Below are positions 11,024-23,299 of a stretch of DNA of 64,000 bases, piece after piece. Below the pieces are notes generated by a model. That model saw only the letters and a list, made by a program, of their open reading frames with translations, made no database searches and was not told the origin of the DNA. Source of the stretch: Coriaria nepalensis (lineage: Eukaryota; Streptophyta; Magnoliopsida; Cucurbitales; Coriariaceae); assembly GCA_027186245.1 (NCBI GenBank), contig CP114486.1:12352501-12416500 (forward strand), given 5' to 3'. Both the position numbers and the translations under genes were made by a program. The stretch's first letter is position 1. Every line of letters begins with the position of its first letter.

Positions 11024-11615
11024 AAATACATTCTCTGGTACTGGTTATTATTTCTAAATTATCACCACAGTTGAACTTGTTTCTGCAGATTCTGGGGAGA
11101 AGTTGTGGCAGCCATCGAGCGATCCACACCCACCTTTAATGATTGTATTCTATGTTTTAGATTTTGGAAGAGAGTTGGACTTTCGAGCAGGGTTAAAATT
11201 TGTCAAGACTCTGTCATCTTTTGAACAAATAGTTAGAATCTTTGGAGGGTTCGGCGTGTTAACTGTACCGAAATGTGATGTAGAATTTGCTTATTATGAT
11301 TACATCTTTATTAGACTCTGCCTTTTTTCTTTTTAAAGATACTAACTTGGAACTGTTATGGGAGGTCCACTAATGTCTGGAGCTGTGATTATCGATATGT
11401 GATTTTAGTTCAATGGTAATCGCTATATGATGAATGTATGAAGTAGATGTACAAAATGGTTTGAACAGAAGATGCTGCATCTGCTCACGTTCATAACCAG
11501 TGGCTGAATGGGTTGACCCCTCCAGTCTGCGCATATCTAATTGTGCCCTTTCTTACAAGTTTCCAAATTAGAAAATAATGGACACAGGAGTAAGAGAGAG
11601 AGAACTTGTTTTGTT

Positions 11616-11870
11616 TGGGCTGGGCCGAATAAGGAAAAAGGAACTTGGACGAGACGAAAATTTATTTACAAAAGGGGCGGAACGAGAAACAGAAAAATAT
11701 TTATATTTAAAAAATTTTAAAAATAAAAAATAAAAAATAAAATAAAAAGCACGGGCGTCGCACGTGCTAAATAGCCATTTATTTGAGAGAGGCAGACCCT
11801 AGACGGTCTTCCGGTGCCGCCAAGCCAACTACTTCTTAGGGTTTCACTCCCGCGCTCTGCAAAACCCTAA
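11616..11870 (+). promoter_or_regulatory. RPL30 promoter with site II and telo-box elements
   Basis: Contains tgggctgggcc at 11617-11625 (two overlapping site II-type TGGGC(C/T) words) and AAACCCTAA at 11862-11870. An inverted telo-box-like cttagggttt lies at about 11834. This combination is typical of plant ribosomal-protein and growth-related promoters and agrees with the gene that follows. Confidence 0.75.
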
Positions 11871-11901
11871 TCAGGTTTGAGGAATTCGCCCAACGCCGAA
11901 G

Positions 11902-13091
11902 ATGGTGGCTGCCAAGAAAACCGTAAGGAATTTTTCAGACTTTCTTCCTTTTCGATCAACGTTTTCTTGCGATGTAAGCTAAGAATTCATCTTTCGATCT
12001 GTGGATTTTGCAGAAGAAGACTCATGAGAGCATCAACAACAGGCTTGCTCTCGTCATGAAGAGTGGCAAGTACACCCTCGGCTACAAGACGGTTCTTCGA
12101 TCTCTCAGAAGCTCCAAAGGTGAGGTTTCAGATTCCTCCTTCTCGGATCTGAGTTGTTCAAACGAAGCGTTTCATTTGTTATTGATTCGTTGCAGGAAAG
12201 CTCATTATAATTTCAAACAACTGCCCGCCTTTGAGGAAATCTGAGATCGAGTACTACGCAATGCTTGCAAAGATTGGTGTTCACCATTATAATGGAAGTA
12301 AGTTTTCCTGATCCTGACCATAGCTTTTCGATTGGATATATTGTACTTATAGACCGACAAGTGTTGAATTTCGTGTTTATAACTCTCTGAAGTTGCATAT
12401 GAGCTTGATTCAGCTGTCCTAATTCCTAAATGTCCTCGTCCATATGTAGATACTCTATTTTTGATATGCCAGTAACTTAAACTTGTTATTAGTGGGCTTA
12501 GAATAAACTAATGTATAAAACATACGGATATGTCATTGAAACGCCCTCCGTTCCGTTCCCCATTCTATAGCATATAATTTCCTTTGTATGTTCTGAGTAA
12601 CTATAGAATTCTCAGGAAGAAGGTAGAATGACAGCGATATATAAACATTGCTTATGGATATCTTAGCTGTTACTGTCGATCTTGGTGATTGTTTAAGTAA
12701 CAAATTCTGTGACTAGTTTGGCTTACTGGAATGCGTTTGCTTCTGTCAACTAATCACTCTTGAATTCTAACTCTTCACATATATATGCGTCATATCATTC
12801 TTGATTTTCTAATGTTTCTCTGATTTGGCAAAAATATAATCTAACTTACATTTCAAATTCATTTCTCTTCCTATCTCATCAGGCAATGTCGACCTCGGAA
12901 CAGCTTGTGGAAAGTATTTCCGTGTCTCTTGCCTTAGTATTGTTGATCCAGGTAAAAATTCCCATCTTTAATCTATAGCTCTAGTGCTTCTAACTTTTTA
13001 TTGTCTGAAATTTGTAGGTTTATTATTTATTTATTTTTTTGGTTATGCAGGTGACTCTGATATCATCAAGTCACTCCCAGGTGACCATTAA
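11902..13091 (+). CDS. RPL30: 60S ribosomal protein eL30
   Basis: Cytosolic large-subunit ribosomal protein of the L7Ae/L30e fold. Five exons, 11902-11922, 12014-12119, 12196-12297, 12883-12951 and 13051-13091, join in phase to 112 aa, the usual length of eL30. Recognisable segments are [87 protein letters not shown] and a C-terminal [15 protein letters not shown]. All introns are GT-AG. The start ATG lies in the first short exon, about 30 bases after the telo-box, so the leader is short, as in other plant ribosomal-protein genes. Nothing suggests damage. Confidence 0.97.
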
Positions 13092-14202
13092 TACTCGTCG
13101 TATCTGGGTATTTTGATGAACTACTAAAATTATGTCATCCTTTAGTTTTAAAACCTTTCTTTTCATTAATGGGACCTTTTGTTGTTTTTCTTTAGTCACA
13201 AATTCTGTGTAACCTTAAATTTAACAATTTTTGCTTCGGATTGAATGAGAATGCTACTAGCTATTTTATAATGTCTGCTAAGAAGTTTGATATGTCTACT
13301 ATCTGTGAGTATACTGATGTTCTTCAACCCAGATGGATTTCCACGTTACTAAAGCGGTATAGGTGGGTTCGGGTGGAGTCCCTCATTAATAATGGCCGTT
13401 TCTTAAGAACAACTTGAGGGTTAGTACTAATTCGAGGGTTTACCTGTTAGTTTGGTGCGAAAATGCCTCTTCTATAAATGATATATGGACTGTATGATTA
13501 TATCTGATCTCAATTCCGATGAGATGAGACTTTCGTACACCCCTAAAGTTAATTATTGTAATGAAATTATGTATGTTTGTCACGTATGAATAAATATGAA
13601 TAGTATGATTTACGTGTCGGGTTAGGCTTGAATTGATTTAACAATGTAAATATACTTCTCCAAATGCCCCATGGGAGACGGCATGGGCCATTGTTGCTGT
13701 ATGCCCTCACCCAAGTTCATCTTTCTCGGAGTATATCTGTACTTTTATATTACATGGGTCCCACTGAAATTATATTCGAAGAACATTATCATCTTTACTG
13801 AGATCTTTATGCCCGGTTGTATGCTTAGTTCTTTTATCTATCAATTCTCTTTCTTTATATATAAAATTTGAACTAATTTTGAGATTTTGTTACAAATTAG
13901 ACTAACGGGTAACCCAAGCATATGCCAGATCATCAATTTGATCCGACAGTGATGAAAAATCTTAATCATTCAATCTTAACATTACATATATTGCCTATTT
14001 CTAAACGAACTAATTAGAAGGAAAAATTATTTTGGCCAAAAAAAAAACATTGTTGTTTAGATTTTGACACTATCTTCTCCAATTTCATTTGGGAGAGGGA
14101 GAGAGAGAGTATAAATCACACATCACTAATTTTGGTAAACTAAGACGATCGACAATAAAGTAGATATCATATACAATACATGCTCATATCACAAAAATAA
14201 AA
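13092..14202. other. spacer between RPL30 and the next gene
   Basis: Holds the RPL30 3' UTR and AT-rich DNA. A 66-codon open frame at 13671-13871 (+) lacks coding character and similarity. I see no further gene, terminal repeat or RNA. Confidence 0.5.
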
Positions 14203-14448
14203 CTAGACACTTGATTTCGAGCAGCCGGAGGAGGCAGCAACAACAACACGATTGGCAGTATCATTTTGAGGAGAAACCTGATTACGAAACCTCCAAAACC
14301 CGGCCCCGGATTTTGATTCTTCCACCGTCGCCACCACCCCACCAGATGATTTCTTCACTCTTTCCGCTTCCATCATTCTCTCCAGCTTCTGTTTGTGTTG
14401 CTTTCGCATGATGTAAATTTTCGGGTAACTAGCTCCAAGCAACGACAT
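14203..14448 (-). CDS. small conserved-looking protein of unknown function, 81 aa
   Basis: Single-exon frame beginning MSLLGASYPKIYIMRKQHKQ, basic and helical in its first half (KLERMMEAERVKK) and Gly/Ser-rich in the second. It has no signal peptide or membrane segment. A clear minus-strand TATA box (cttataaatac, 14547-14557) lies 99 bases upstream, with a pyrimidine-rich leader, which supports a real transcript. I recognise the general look of a family of short plant proteins with a YPKIY..RKQHK.KLE.MMEAER core. I cannot assign a function. An extra exon cannot be excluded. Confidence 0.6.
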   Translation of the reverse strand: MSLLGASYPKIYIMRKQHKQKLERMMEAERVKKSSGGVVATVEESKSGAGFWRFRNQVSPQNDTANRVVVAASSGCSKSSV

Positions 14449-14546
14449 CGGTTCAAATTGAAAGGAATTACAAAAACTCTCTTCCTTTCCTTGTTTTAGT
14501 GTTTTTTGGTGTACACTTTATACCAAGCAAGAGGAAGAGTTGGGGC

Positions 14547-14557
14547 GTATTTATAAG
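14547..14557 (-). promoter_or_regulatory. TATA box of the 81-aa protein gene
   Basis: Minus-strand cttataaatac followed about 30 bases downstream by a short leader that ends at the ATG at 14448. Confidence 0.55.
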
Positions 14558-15252
14558 CCCCCCACTTCTTGCTGTCTGGAAACTTTGAATAAGGTTTTGG
14601 ACACAGTATTGTTACTGTGGGCATTGGTGGGTGAAGCCCATCATTTCTAGTACTGGGTTTTGCTTTATTATTATTATTATTATTTTTTGGAAGTATTTTT
14701 TTAGTACATACGGTTTTTGGAACACAGATCTGAGAGGAGCAGTTTTGGATTTCTATCCAAACACTGCAGAAGACTGGATTTTTCTAATTGATGTGTTCCT
14801 GACGTCATCTCCATTATTAGTACAGGTGTTTTTATTTTTAAAATTTCCTTTTGCATTGTCTGAATGGATCATGGCATCAACCAGGCAGCAGCAGACAGTA
14901 ACCACGTCAGCAAATGAAACTCTTGGACAAATCAGTTTTATTGATATAATTCGATATCTCCTTCTAGATACACTATGTGGTCCCTACATAAGAGCCAACG
15001 CAGTAATTACGCCAAGTCGACAACTTCTGTAATAACTATTTTGGTTGGACAATTAATTGAATAAGGTTAACTACCCACTCAGCTAGGTCCCCTTCAATCA
15101 AAGCACCTTCCACCTTCTACATACAGAGCTTGGATTCAATGGACTAATCAAGACCGTTCGTTTCCTATAACTCCCCAAAGTCCCTCCCTCTGTCATTTTT
15201 CTCTGTTCATATAACTAACTCTTCACAGGCTTGGGCCCAACCTTCTTAAAGC

Positions 15253-15345
15253 CCATATAAATAGATAGACAACCCTCATTATAAATACATTGTCCTTTAC
15301 GACGACGACGACAAACCTATGGCCCAACGTTGGCCGCCTCAACCT
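15253..15345 (+). promoter_or_regulatory. RING-H2 gene core promoter and possible upstream ORF
   Basis: TATA-type words catataaatag (15253-15263) and ataaataca (15281-15289) precede a GAC repeat and an ATG at 15319. That ATG starts a short frame, MAQRWPPQPLL, running into a donor-like ttg|gtaaag. If spliced to the acceptor-like ggcag at 15592-15596, this upstream ORF would end at a TGA overlapping the main ATG. Splicing is not proven. Confidence 0.35.
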
Positions 15346-15548
15346 CTATTGGTAAAGTAAGCTCAAATTTCTATCTTTCCTAACTCATCAAATTTACATA
15401 CTATATCTTATTCCATTTACAACATAATGTCAGATAATCGTATAATATATACTCATAAACATCCTCACGAGCACGATATGCCGTCGGTTTCATTAGTGCA
15501 AATATTTGACAGCTTTTTTGTTATTCGTTATCTTAAAAGAATGCATGA

Positions 15549-16049
<501 letters not shown>

Positions 16050-16691
16050 TTAGTAGTGTATATAGCTTTAATTCTTAGTCTTTGAGTGAAGGTGTGTGAT
16101 GGGAACTGATTATCCGTATATAATTAATGATAAGTCAGATTAATTAAAACAGTAATCTTATAATTAACTTGGCGTGGGAGTTAAATTAAGAACTCCCAGA
16201 AGTATAATCTGGCAAATTAACTAACGTTTCTAGATTAGTCAAATGAATTAAAAGCCGCCTCAGCGAAGGACTATACTACGGGGTCAACATGTTGAATATA
16301 GGGTTATATCAATCATGTCACATTCAATATTTAATAATAAATTATTTATTTTATTTAAAATTTATATAATAATTATCATCAAAATCTTCCTATCATTTTC
16401 TATTTTCTATTTTCTTTCGGGGGTTGATGTGACACGACTTAGATTTGGAATCCAAGTCTTCCCACCATGTCTAATTTCAACTTACGATATTAATATGCAC
16501 TAATACTTCTGGAGAAGGTGGAACTTGACATCAACAAATTCAACAACATCATTTGGATCTTAGATCAAAATAAACTGAGATATATATATATATATCAAAG
16601 AAAAATAGAAAATCGGAAGAACCACATATGATGTGATGATTATCATCAAACTAGGGAGAATAAAGATGAAAAAAAATAATAATAATCAAAT
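16050..16691. other. spacer between convergent genes
   Basis: 3' flanks of the RING-H2 gene and of the minus-strand 85-aa gene, AT-rich with a short (AT)n at about 16580. No further feature seen. Confidence 0.5.
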
Positions 16692-16949
16692 TCAAGCAGA
16701 GAAGAACCCATTTGAAGCAGCTATACCAATCTGGGTTTTAGGCTCGTAACTACGCTCAAAAAGCTTCATCATACTTATCTGATTTCCAAATTTGTTGTTC
16801 ATCTTATAATGAGCAAATATTGAAGATAAAGAAGGGGGTACCGATCGAAACTCCTCCAATGCCTCAATCCCATCATCAAGACCTGACTTTCTTAAACGAT
16901 TGACTCTCCTCTCATACTCCTCTGCGACCAAAATAGCAATATCCGACAT
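16692..16949 (-). CDS. small conserved-looking protein of unknown function, 85 aa
   Basis: Intact single-exon frame beginning MSDIAILVAEEYERRVNRLR and ending IGIAASNGFFSA. It is soluble, mixed alpha, without signal peptide or membrane segment. The ends have the look of a family of short plant proteins that begin M(S/A)DIA.LV..E(Y/F)E and end L/I-A(A/S)..G.FSA. I cannot name it. The start is the first ATG of the frame, with a pyrimidine-rich region upstream. Confidence 0.6.
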   Translation of the reverse strand: MSDIAILVAEEYERRVNRLRKSGLDDGIEALEEFRSVPPSLSSIFAHYKMNNKFGNQISMMKLFERSYEPKTQIGIAASNGFFSA

Positions 16950-17938
16950 CTTCTTCTATGTATTTAATTCTCTCTTTGAACGATTTTCCTGAACGATTTC
17001 AGAGTGGCCTGTTTTTTCTTTTCTTTCACAGCCTTCACGTCTTTCTTTAAATGTATGACTTTTTGGATAAGACCGACAGAACAGAAGGGGCTCATGTTTT
17101 TTTTTTTTTTCTGGGGTGATTTTCACGTTTTTGTTTTGGTCGGTCCTTTTATTGATTACACTTTTAGATGATACTCTGGACTCTTTATCTTTTTTAAAAT
17201 AATTGGACTAAATGAGACCAGGTTCTGATAATTGAGTGCCAGAAAGACGTTGGTGTAATATAAGGTTAAAATTTTTATCACATGATATTTAAAAAATATA
17301 TATTATCACATATTAAAATAATTTATTATATCTTATCAAAAAAATCTTGATCATAATTTTATACCGATGCTAACAATTATGTTGAATATTTACTTGAGAA
17401 AAACATGGTTGTGGCAAGCAAAACCGTTACATGGAGGTTTTTTGTCCAAATCATTAATCAATTTTATCACATGTGAGAATAAAAACAGGGAAAGCTCAGA
17501 AGGAGGAAAATGAGGAAGCGATCCTCAATCATTACAATATACAACCAACAAACGTAAGAGATAAAGCTTTATCCAAATCTCTAATCCTGTTTTCTTGTTG
17601 GTCGGGAATTTTGGAAGTTATTTTTGAGCTATAAAGTGACAAGAAAAAAAGGGGAAAAAAAGAAGAAGCATGAATTACAATTTGTTACATTATTGCTTCA
17701 ATGTAAGACAAGAAAGAGGAAGTGACATTTTCCTTGTATCATCATCATTCACAGTTACTTATATATGGATCCTATAGTACAAAAGCCTACCAAGTTTCTT
17801 AATTTAGGGTTAAAAGGTCAAAAGGTAAAAAGAGGGGAGGAGTGATCATCATATATTATGAAGGATTAGCAGTTACACTTGATTAAAAACAGTGGATTCG
17901 GATTTGAGAATAAATTTTCACAAGCCTTCGGAAAAATT
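16950..17938. other. spacer
   Basis: Upstream region of the 85-aa gene (poly-T at 17099-17110) and the 3' UTR of the RING-CH gene. AT-rich with purine-rich stretches near 17640; no coding exon seen. Confidence 0.5.
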
Positions 17939-18122
17939 TCATAGAAGGCCAAGGTTTTTCAGCTGTTGAACATGCTCGGGCGGCAATGGAGGAGGTAACC
18001 AATCAGATCCTGCCATCTCACCATCTACATCTTCAACCACATATTCCTACAACAAGAATGTAAAAATCCAGCTCACAGGAACTATAAAAGAGTAAAGCTA
18101 CGGGTTATTATTTTAAATATGA

Positions 18123-18154
<32 letters not shown>

Positions 18155-20555
18155 GAGCTTAATTTAGGATAAGAATAGTAAGCTCACTTTTGTTAGCATC
18201 CTTTTGGCAAGAATGTGATAGTGCCGTTGCCAGATCCTTTGGCCGACCATAGTTGCGACTAAGACACTATAGAATATTCCGATCACTGTAAAAAGGACGA
18301 GCACAATCAAAGCCATTATAAATAGCAAGGGCAGCCCAGCTTCACCAGCTCCTCCTAGGCATCCACATTCAGTTCCCATACTTGCACAGCTTTCAAAGCA
18401 CGTGGTACAGTCGGTCCACATACATAGAGTGCCGGGTAAATGACAGTCTGCACATACTCTGCATGGAAAGAAAGATGAACATTAATTATTGTCTTGATTC
18501 CTTATTGAAACAATTATCAGAGACTGATTAATCAGAGGAGGTATCAGATATCCTTGATTCGATTGGGTCGACCCACACATATATTGAAAGGAATTGTGTT
18601 TTTTCGAAAAGTTGTTATGGAGTTTTAAGCGTGCAATGTCTTAGAGTACCTAAGCACAGCATGATTTAATGATGGATCAACAGAATGAAATATTACAGAG
18701 TGATTTAGAATGAAATATTCTAAGGACTTCCGCTACTCTGAAGAGTGACTATAAGTATTAAGCAACAAATTTCAGTGAGATGCAACAACTTGAATGAATC
18801 GACAATGTTAAGATTGACAACTGGGTGAAGAAGTGTTATTTATACCCAGGGTGGCAGCAACAAAGACATAATTCTCGACAAGGCTGAGCCAAATCATTTC
18901 TAACTCTTCTATCATAACATGTGATGAAGCACCCGGATAGCCCAAGCAAAGCAAAAAACAATAGCGCTCCTGCATTCAACATTATATATACATGATGAAT
19001 ACCAACAGAATTGACAAGCTTCCGGTGTTGATGCAAAAGGTAAACCAAAATTCCACCACCAAAGTACAGTATTTGAGAATTGAGTTTAACGAACGCTACG
19101 GAATTTTACAAGTAGCACTGTTGAATAACTAGGCACGAGCAAGGGGAAGAAGTAGTAACGAACGACCAAGGGCAAGAATCACTCATGCGAATCTACATGG
19201 AAAACAAAAGGTATACATTTTGAATTATAATACTTGGGGTATTTAAGATTTTACCACAAATGTAGTAGAAACTAAGTTCACTATCAAAACTCCATGCATG
19301 GCGAAGCCAGTACTCTTTGTAACCATCTATTAGATACACCAAATATGCGAGTGAAGTGATTACCTATAGCGATTGAATAAAATAAATAAGGGACCGCCAT
19401 AAGGAAATGCAATTAATCACAGAAACCAAATAGAAAAGTCAAAACGATCAGAAGCTGAGGGAACCAATTTCAAACCATCTGAACCATAAGAAATATGAAT
19501 ATAATGTCTCTCGTCACAAAAAATCGAAACTTCAGAGTTCGCCATTTCCTATCAGCAACAGCGTGAACTCTCAAATAGTAAGGGGCCTTGCAGGTGGTAC
19601 AATGAGCAAATGCAAACCCTTCCTGCATATTTGATACATGAAAATAAAGAACGAAAAAAAAAAAAAAAAGATACATTAATGAATAACAAAGTCAGAAGGG
19701 GATTTTCTATCTAACATAAAGTGATGTAGTTAAATGCAACTAACAAGGAAAAACTATGCAGTATGCACACTTGATAATCTTTTTTCATTTCTCGACATTT
19801 AAATTCTAGCTTCATCCTAACTGAAACACCAGAACAACTAAAATAATGGCATAAATACCCTCACTGCTCGCCAATGATCCAAACATTCCCGATGAACATA
19901 CTTTGATGTTCCTTTGCACTTGCAGGGAGCTATAAAATCCCTACCTGAAAAGAAAATTAGGTAAATTACAGATATGTTAGATATACGGTAAATATACGAA
20001 TTGTAATGGCCAGACATATAACAATACATAAGTAGATATTATAGGCTGAAATATCAAAATTTCAAGAATGTACACAACCTGTAAATATAAAGAAATGGCA
20101 CTGAAATGACACTATTTAATTCAACGTAGAGAGCTAAATTCTTCCTCAATTTGTAATAACGGGTATTACATTCAAAACGTAAAACAGTCAAGGAAACTGC
20201 AACGTATCGATCATTTCTATTTAAACCTCCTAGAAGCTGGACCTAAAACAGTACATCGACTTTGATCTTAAGAACAGAATTTTCATGAGAAAGAAGTTAA
20301 AAAATTGTATCCAGTTTTCTAGGAAAAGAAAAAGAAAAATTAAACTGGCGAAATTGCTCGATCAAATGTAAGAATTAAAGAAACAAATAGGAAATAGTCA
20401 AAACCTAAGGATAAAAAGGGAGAGAAATTACCATCTGTCTCAAGGCAAATTCTGCATTGAATTTGCTCTCCAGGGCCAGCTTCGAGATCGATCTCGCGAG
20501 CTTCGATGACCGGCACCGGAGCGACGAGCGGCGAGGAGTCGGAGGGATCCGCCAT
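17939..20555 (-). CDS. membrane RING-CH (RINGv/MARCH-type) E3 ubiquitin ligase
   Basis: Seven exons, 20432-20555, 19859-19944, 19476-19622, 19255-19363, 18846-18969, 18188-18458 and 17939-18046, join in phase to 322 aa. All introns are GT-AG. Near the N-terminus is a C4HC3 RING-CH domain: CRICLE, then CKCKGTSKYVHRECLDHW, then HCTTCKAPY. Hydrophobic segments follow (RDIIFIFLMVQMVITSLAYL, GALLFFALLGLSGCFI, and LPLLFIMALIVLVLF with its continuation). Between the last two is a Cys-rich loop (CRELCLCCCHPG, then CADCHLPGTLCMWTDCTTC). The tail PPPLPPEHVQQLKNLGLL is intact. This is the architecture of plant RING/FYVE/PHD-annotated membrane ligases. The substrate is unknown. The start follows a typical exon-1 context and no upstream ATG competes. 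Confidence 0.92.
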
Positions 20556-21405
20556 TGAAAAATTGTAAAACTATAAACAGTTAAGGTCAGAAAGCTGAAA
20601 TTACATGAATAAAAATAAAAATTTTACAAATCACAAAGCTGATCGTCTTCTTCTCTTTGCTCCACAGTCCCCCCTCTCTCTCTCTCTCTCACCCTGCCTA
20701 CTGTACTGGTTGCTCTCAAAACGACTTTTCTACGTTTCCGAAGCCTCTGAGGACATTCGCCGTTAAGGGAGGAAGAGAACAGACTTTTTGGATTTGGACC
20801 ATCATGCCCTTCTACGGCATTTTTTTCTTCAAGATAAAGAGTTAAATTTAATAATTATTTATATTAATTATTTGTGAACTCATTCTTTAATATAAATAAA
20901 TTATTAAATTATTTTAATTAATTTAAAATTTGTTTTACGTTAGATCTTCATGCTTTTTTAATATTTATTTATAGAAAATAGAACAATTTATTACTTTGTT
21001 TGAATTATTGATTTTACTTTAGATGTAAATAAAAATGCATGAAGAAATTATTGTTGATATATGATTATTTATTATATTAAAATTTATAATAATTATAAAT
21101 TATGAATGGAAATATAAAAATAATTATTTAAAATTTTGATATAATTTATTATATTATATACTACTATATTATGCATATGAAAATATCTAAAATCAGGAAG
21201 TGACAAATAAAGTGGCTAACTTAAAGAGTTAATGAAAAACCATATAATATCTAGCTTAGCTAATCTCCAACTGTTTTTTGTTCTTCCTTTTTAGTGCCCG
21301 CAGCTAATTAAATCAACAGTGATGAGGATTACTCTAATCGTGTTATTAATGTAAAACATAAACATTACCAAATAGAAAACAGTAACCATGACTTCTAAGG
21401 AACAG

Positions 21406-21439
<34 letters not shown>

Positions 21440-21456
21440 AAACTGGCTTCAATCTC
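20556..21456. other. spacer with CT microsatellites
   Basis: Contains the upstream region of the RING-CH gene, with a (CT)n tract at about 20673-20689. An AT-rich block follows, then the 3' UTR of the acidic-tail gene with a longer (CT)n at about 21409-21438. No coding exon seen. Confidence 0.5.
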
Positions 21457-22704
21457 CTACTTCTTCCTCTTTTTCGGGGGCTGTAATGCTTCCTCGTCTT
21501 CATCTTCTTCATCCTCATCTTCCTCACCCTTGTCTTCTTCTTCATCATCCAATTCTTCCTCATCACCACCATCATCATCATCCTCGTCTTCATCATCATC
21601 ACCACCATCATCCTCGTCTTCATCATCATCGTCACCATCATCATCGTCATCGTTTTCCTCATCTTGATCACCATTCTCTTCAGTCGGACCACCACCTGGA
21701 CCATCTTTTGGGGCGTTCTTAGAATTGCTCTTATTGTTATTAGCATTCTTGCTATAATCATCGCCTCCTCCTTCTCCAGAAGAAAACTCCTCTTCACCTT
21801 CTCCCAAACCGCCATCATCATCGTCGTCGTCGTTATCTTCCCCTGCATCGCCGGGCTGGCATTGCTCCGGATTGTCTCCTTTGGTCCCGCTCTTGCTGAT
21901 CAGAAACAGCTCAAAGAGATCCTGAAAGAAGTTAGCAGATAGAATTGAAGTGTTACTATAGCACTATCATAATGATTTTTCTAGTTTTCAAAGAAGTTTT
22001 TAAAATATAATTGTAGCACTATCATCCCGAATATTTATTTCCCTAATAATTATAAAACCATGTAATAATAATAAGAATAATCTACAGCCAAGGAAGGAAG
22101 ACATTATGCTCAATTTTTAGAGTACGAGAATTTACGTTCCAAGTAGGCCCAAAGACCCAATTTATAGTTTCTCCAAAGATGCGGGCTAAACAATTGTAAT
22201 GGGCCCAAACACGATTGCGCTGGGCTAACGCTTTATTATAAAGAGGCCCAAAGGTTCTTTCCTGACAAGGACCACATATATGATATCCCCTTCAGACACG
22301 GACATCCCAACACGTAAAGTGGTCCCGATCAGAAAAGTTAGGTTAATAAGCGCATGTTAACGTGGCAAACACAATGAACCCGGCGCATGTTAGCTACACG
22401 CCACTACGAAAATACAAGCATCCAGAAAAATCCGAGTAAAAACAAAATCCTCAGAGAAAAGAAAAAAGCCTAGTACTTACTGTTAAATGGAGGGGATGAA
22501 AAGTTCCAGGAAGAAGAGACTGAAAAATTAACCAGAAAAATAATGGTGTGACTAAACGTTTGACTAAACTTAGTACTTTACCAGGACGAAAAGCTGGCTT
22601 TTGATCAGAGCTGAGACCAGTAAAGCCGCTAAAGCGTCATTGGCGCAAGTCAGCGCGCCGTGAGCCAGCGGCGTAACACCAACTGAACCGTGGCTTATTT
22701 CCAT
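21457..22704 (-). CDS. protein with extreme acidic C-terminal tail, 195 aa, unknown function
   Basis: Two coding exons, 22582-22704 and 21457-21921, join in phase to 195 aa. A 5' UTR intron is likely, since an acceptor ends at 22724 just before the ATG exon. The N-terminal part (ATG at 22704) reads MEISHGSVGVTPLAHGALT, then a short hydrophobic helix with LAALLVSALIKSQLFVL, then DLFELFLISKSGTKGDNPEQ. The rest is almost entirely Asp/Glu/Gly, ending in a basic PPKKRKK of nuclear-localisation type. Similar plant proteins are often named after yeast Vhs3/Sis2 only because of the acidic tail; I do not accept that function. A histone- or nucleic-acid-mimic role is possible but is inference. Confidence 0.75.
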
Positions 22705-22723
22705 TTGTCCGGCAATCAGACAC

Positions 22724-23290
22724 CTGTGCAAAACTTACAGACGAAAATAATTCAGTACTGGTCACCATCGGATCTGTTCCTTAGCTAAAGTTAGCCATCG
22801 GATCTGATACCAAACAACCAATTAGAACTATTTTAAATTACTTTTAAGCAGTTCCTGGAAAAAGATAAACTAACTGGCTTTTTAGCGGTGGTATAGTTAA
22901 TCCAGGAGGAAGAAAAAGAGGGGAGAAACTCATAAACCATTAAGAGTGACGAATTCTTGAGCTAAGTTGTGAAGAAGCAGTATCAAATCAAAAGATCAAG
23001 ATCATGTAGCTGGAAATCGAGCTGAAAAGGTTCGTAAATGAGCGAATCAAAGAAAAATCGAGAGTTTAATGAGCAAAGATCATACCTGAAAGGATAGATG
23101 AAGCTGAGAGATGATAGATCTGAAAGTTTCGAGCTCTAGAACCTCAGGAAACAAGAATCTGGACTGCGTTCATTTTGGACCGTCGATTTAGATCGTAGAT
23201 AGAGAGAGAGCGAGATAATGAAAACATCAGGGGTTTGAGGGGAAAGGGAGAGAGAGAGGGACAGCGGGTACTGGTGAATGACTGCCCGTA
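22724..23290. other. probable leader and promoter of the acidic-tail gene
   Basis: Minus-strand leader region with a likely 5' UTR exon between about 22930 and 23170 and purine-rich (GAGA) repeats at 23200-23265. No coding exon. Confidence 0.4.
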
Positions 23291-23299
23291 ATTTTTCTG

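Noticed and set aside
14631..15032. 133-aa plus-strand frame
   Set aside because: Starts in low-complexity ATT repeats, has no domain and overlaps the promoter side of the RING-H2 gene. No splice or promoter support.
21291..21848. 185-aa minus-strand Met/Lys/Arg-rich frame and plus-strand His/Leu-rich frames
   Set aside because: Other-frame readings of the GAT/GAG repeat that encodes the acidic tail; only the Asp/Glu frame joins in phase to an upstream exon.
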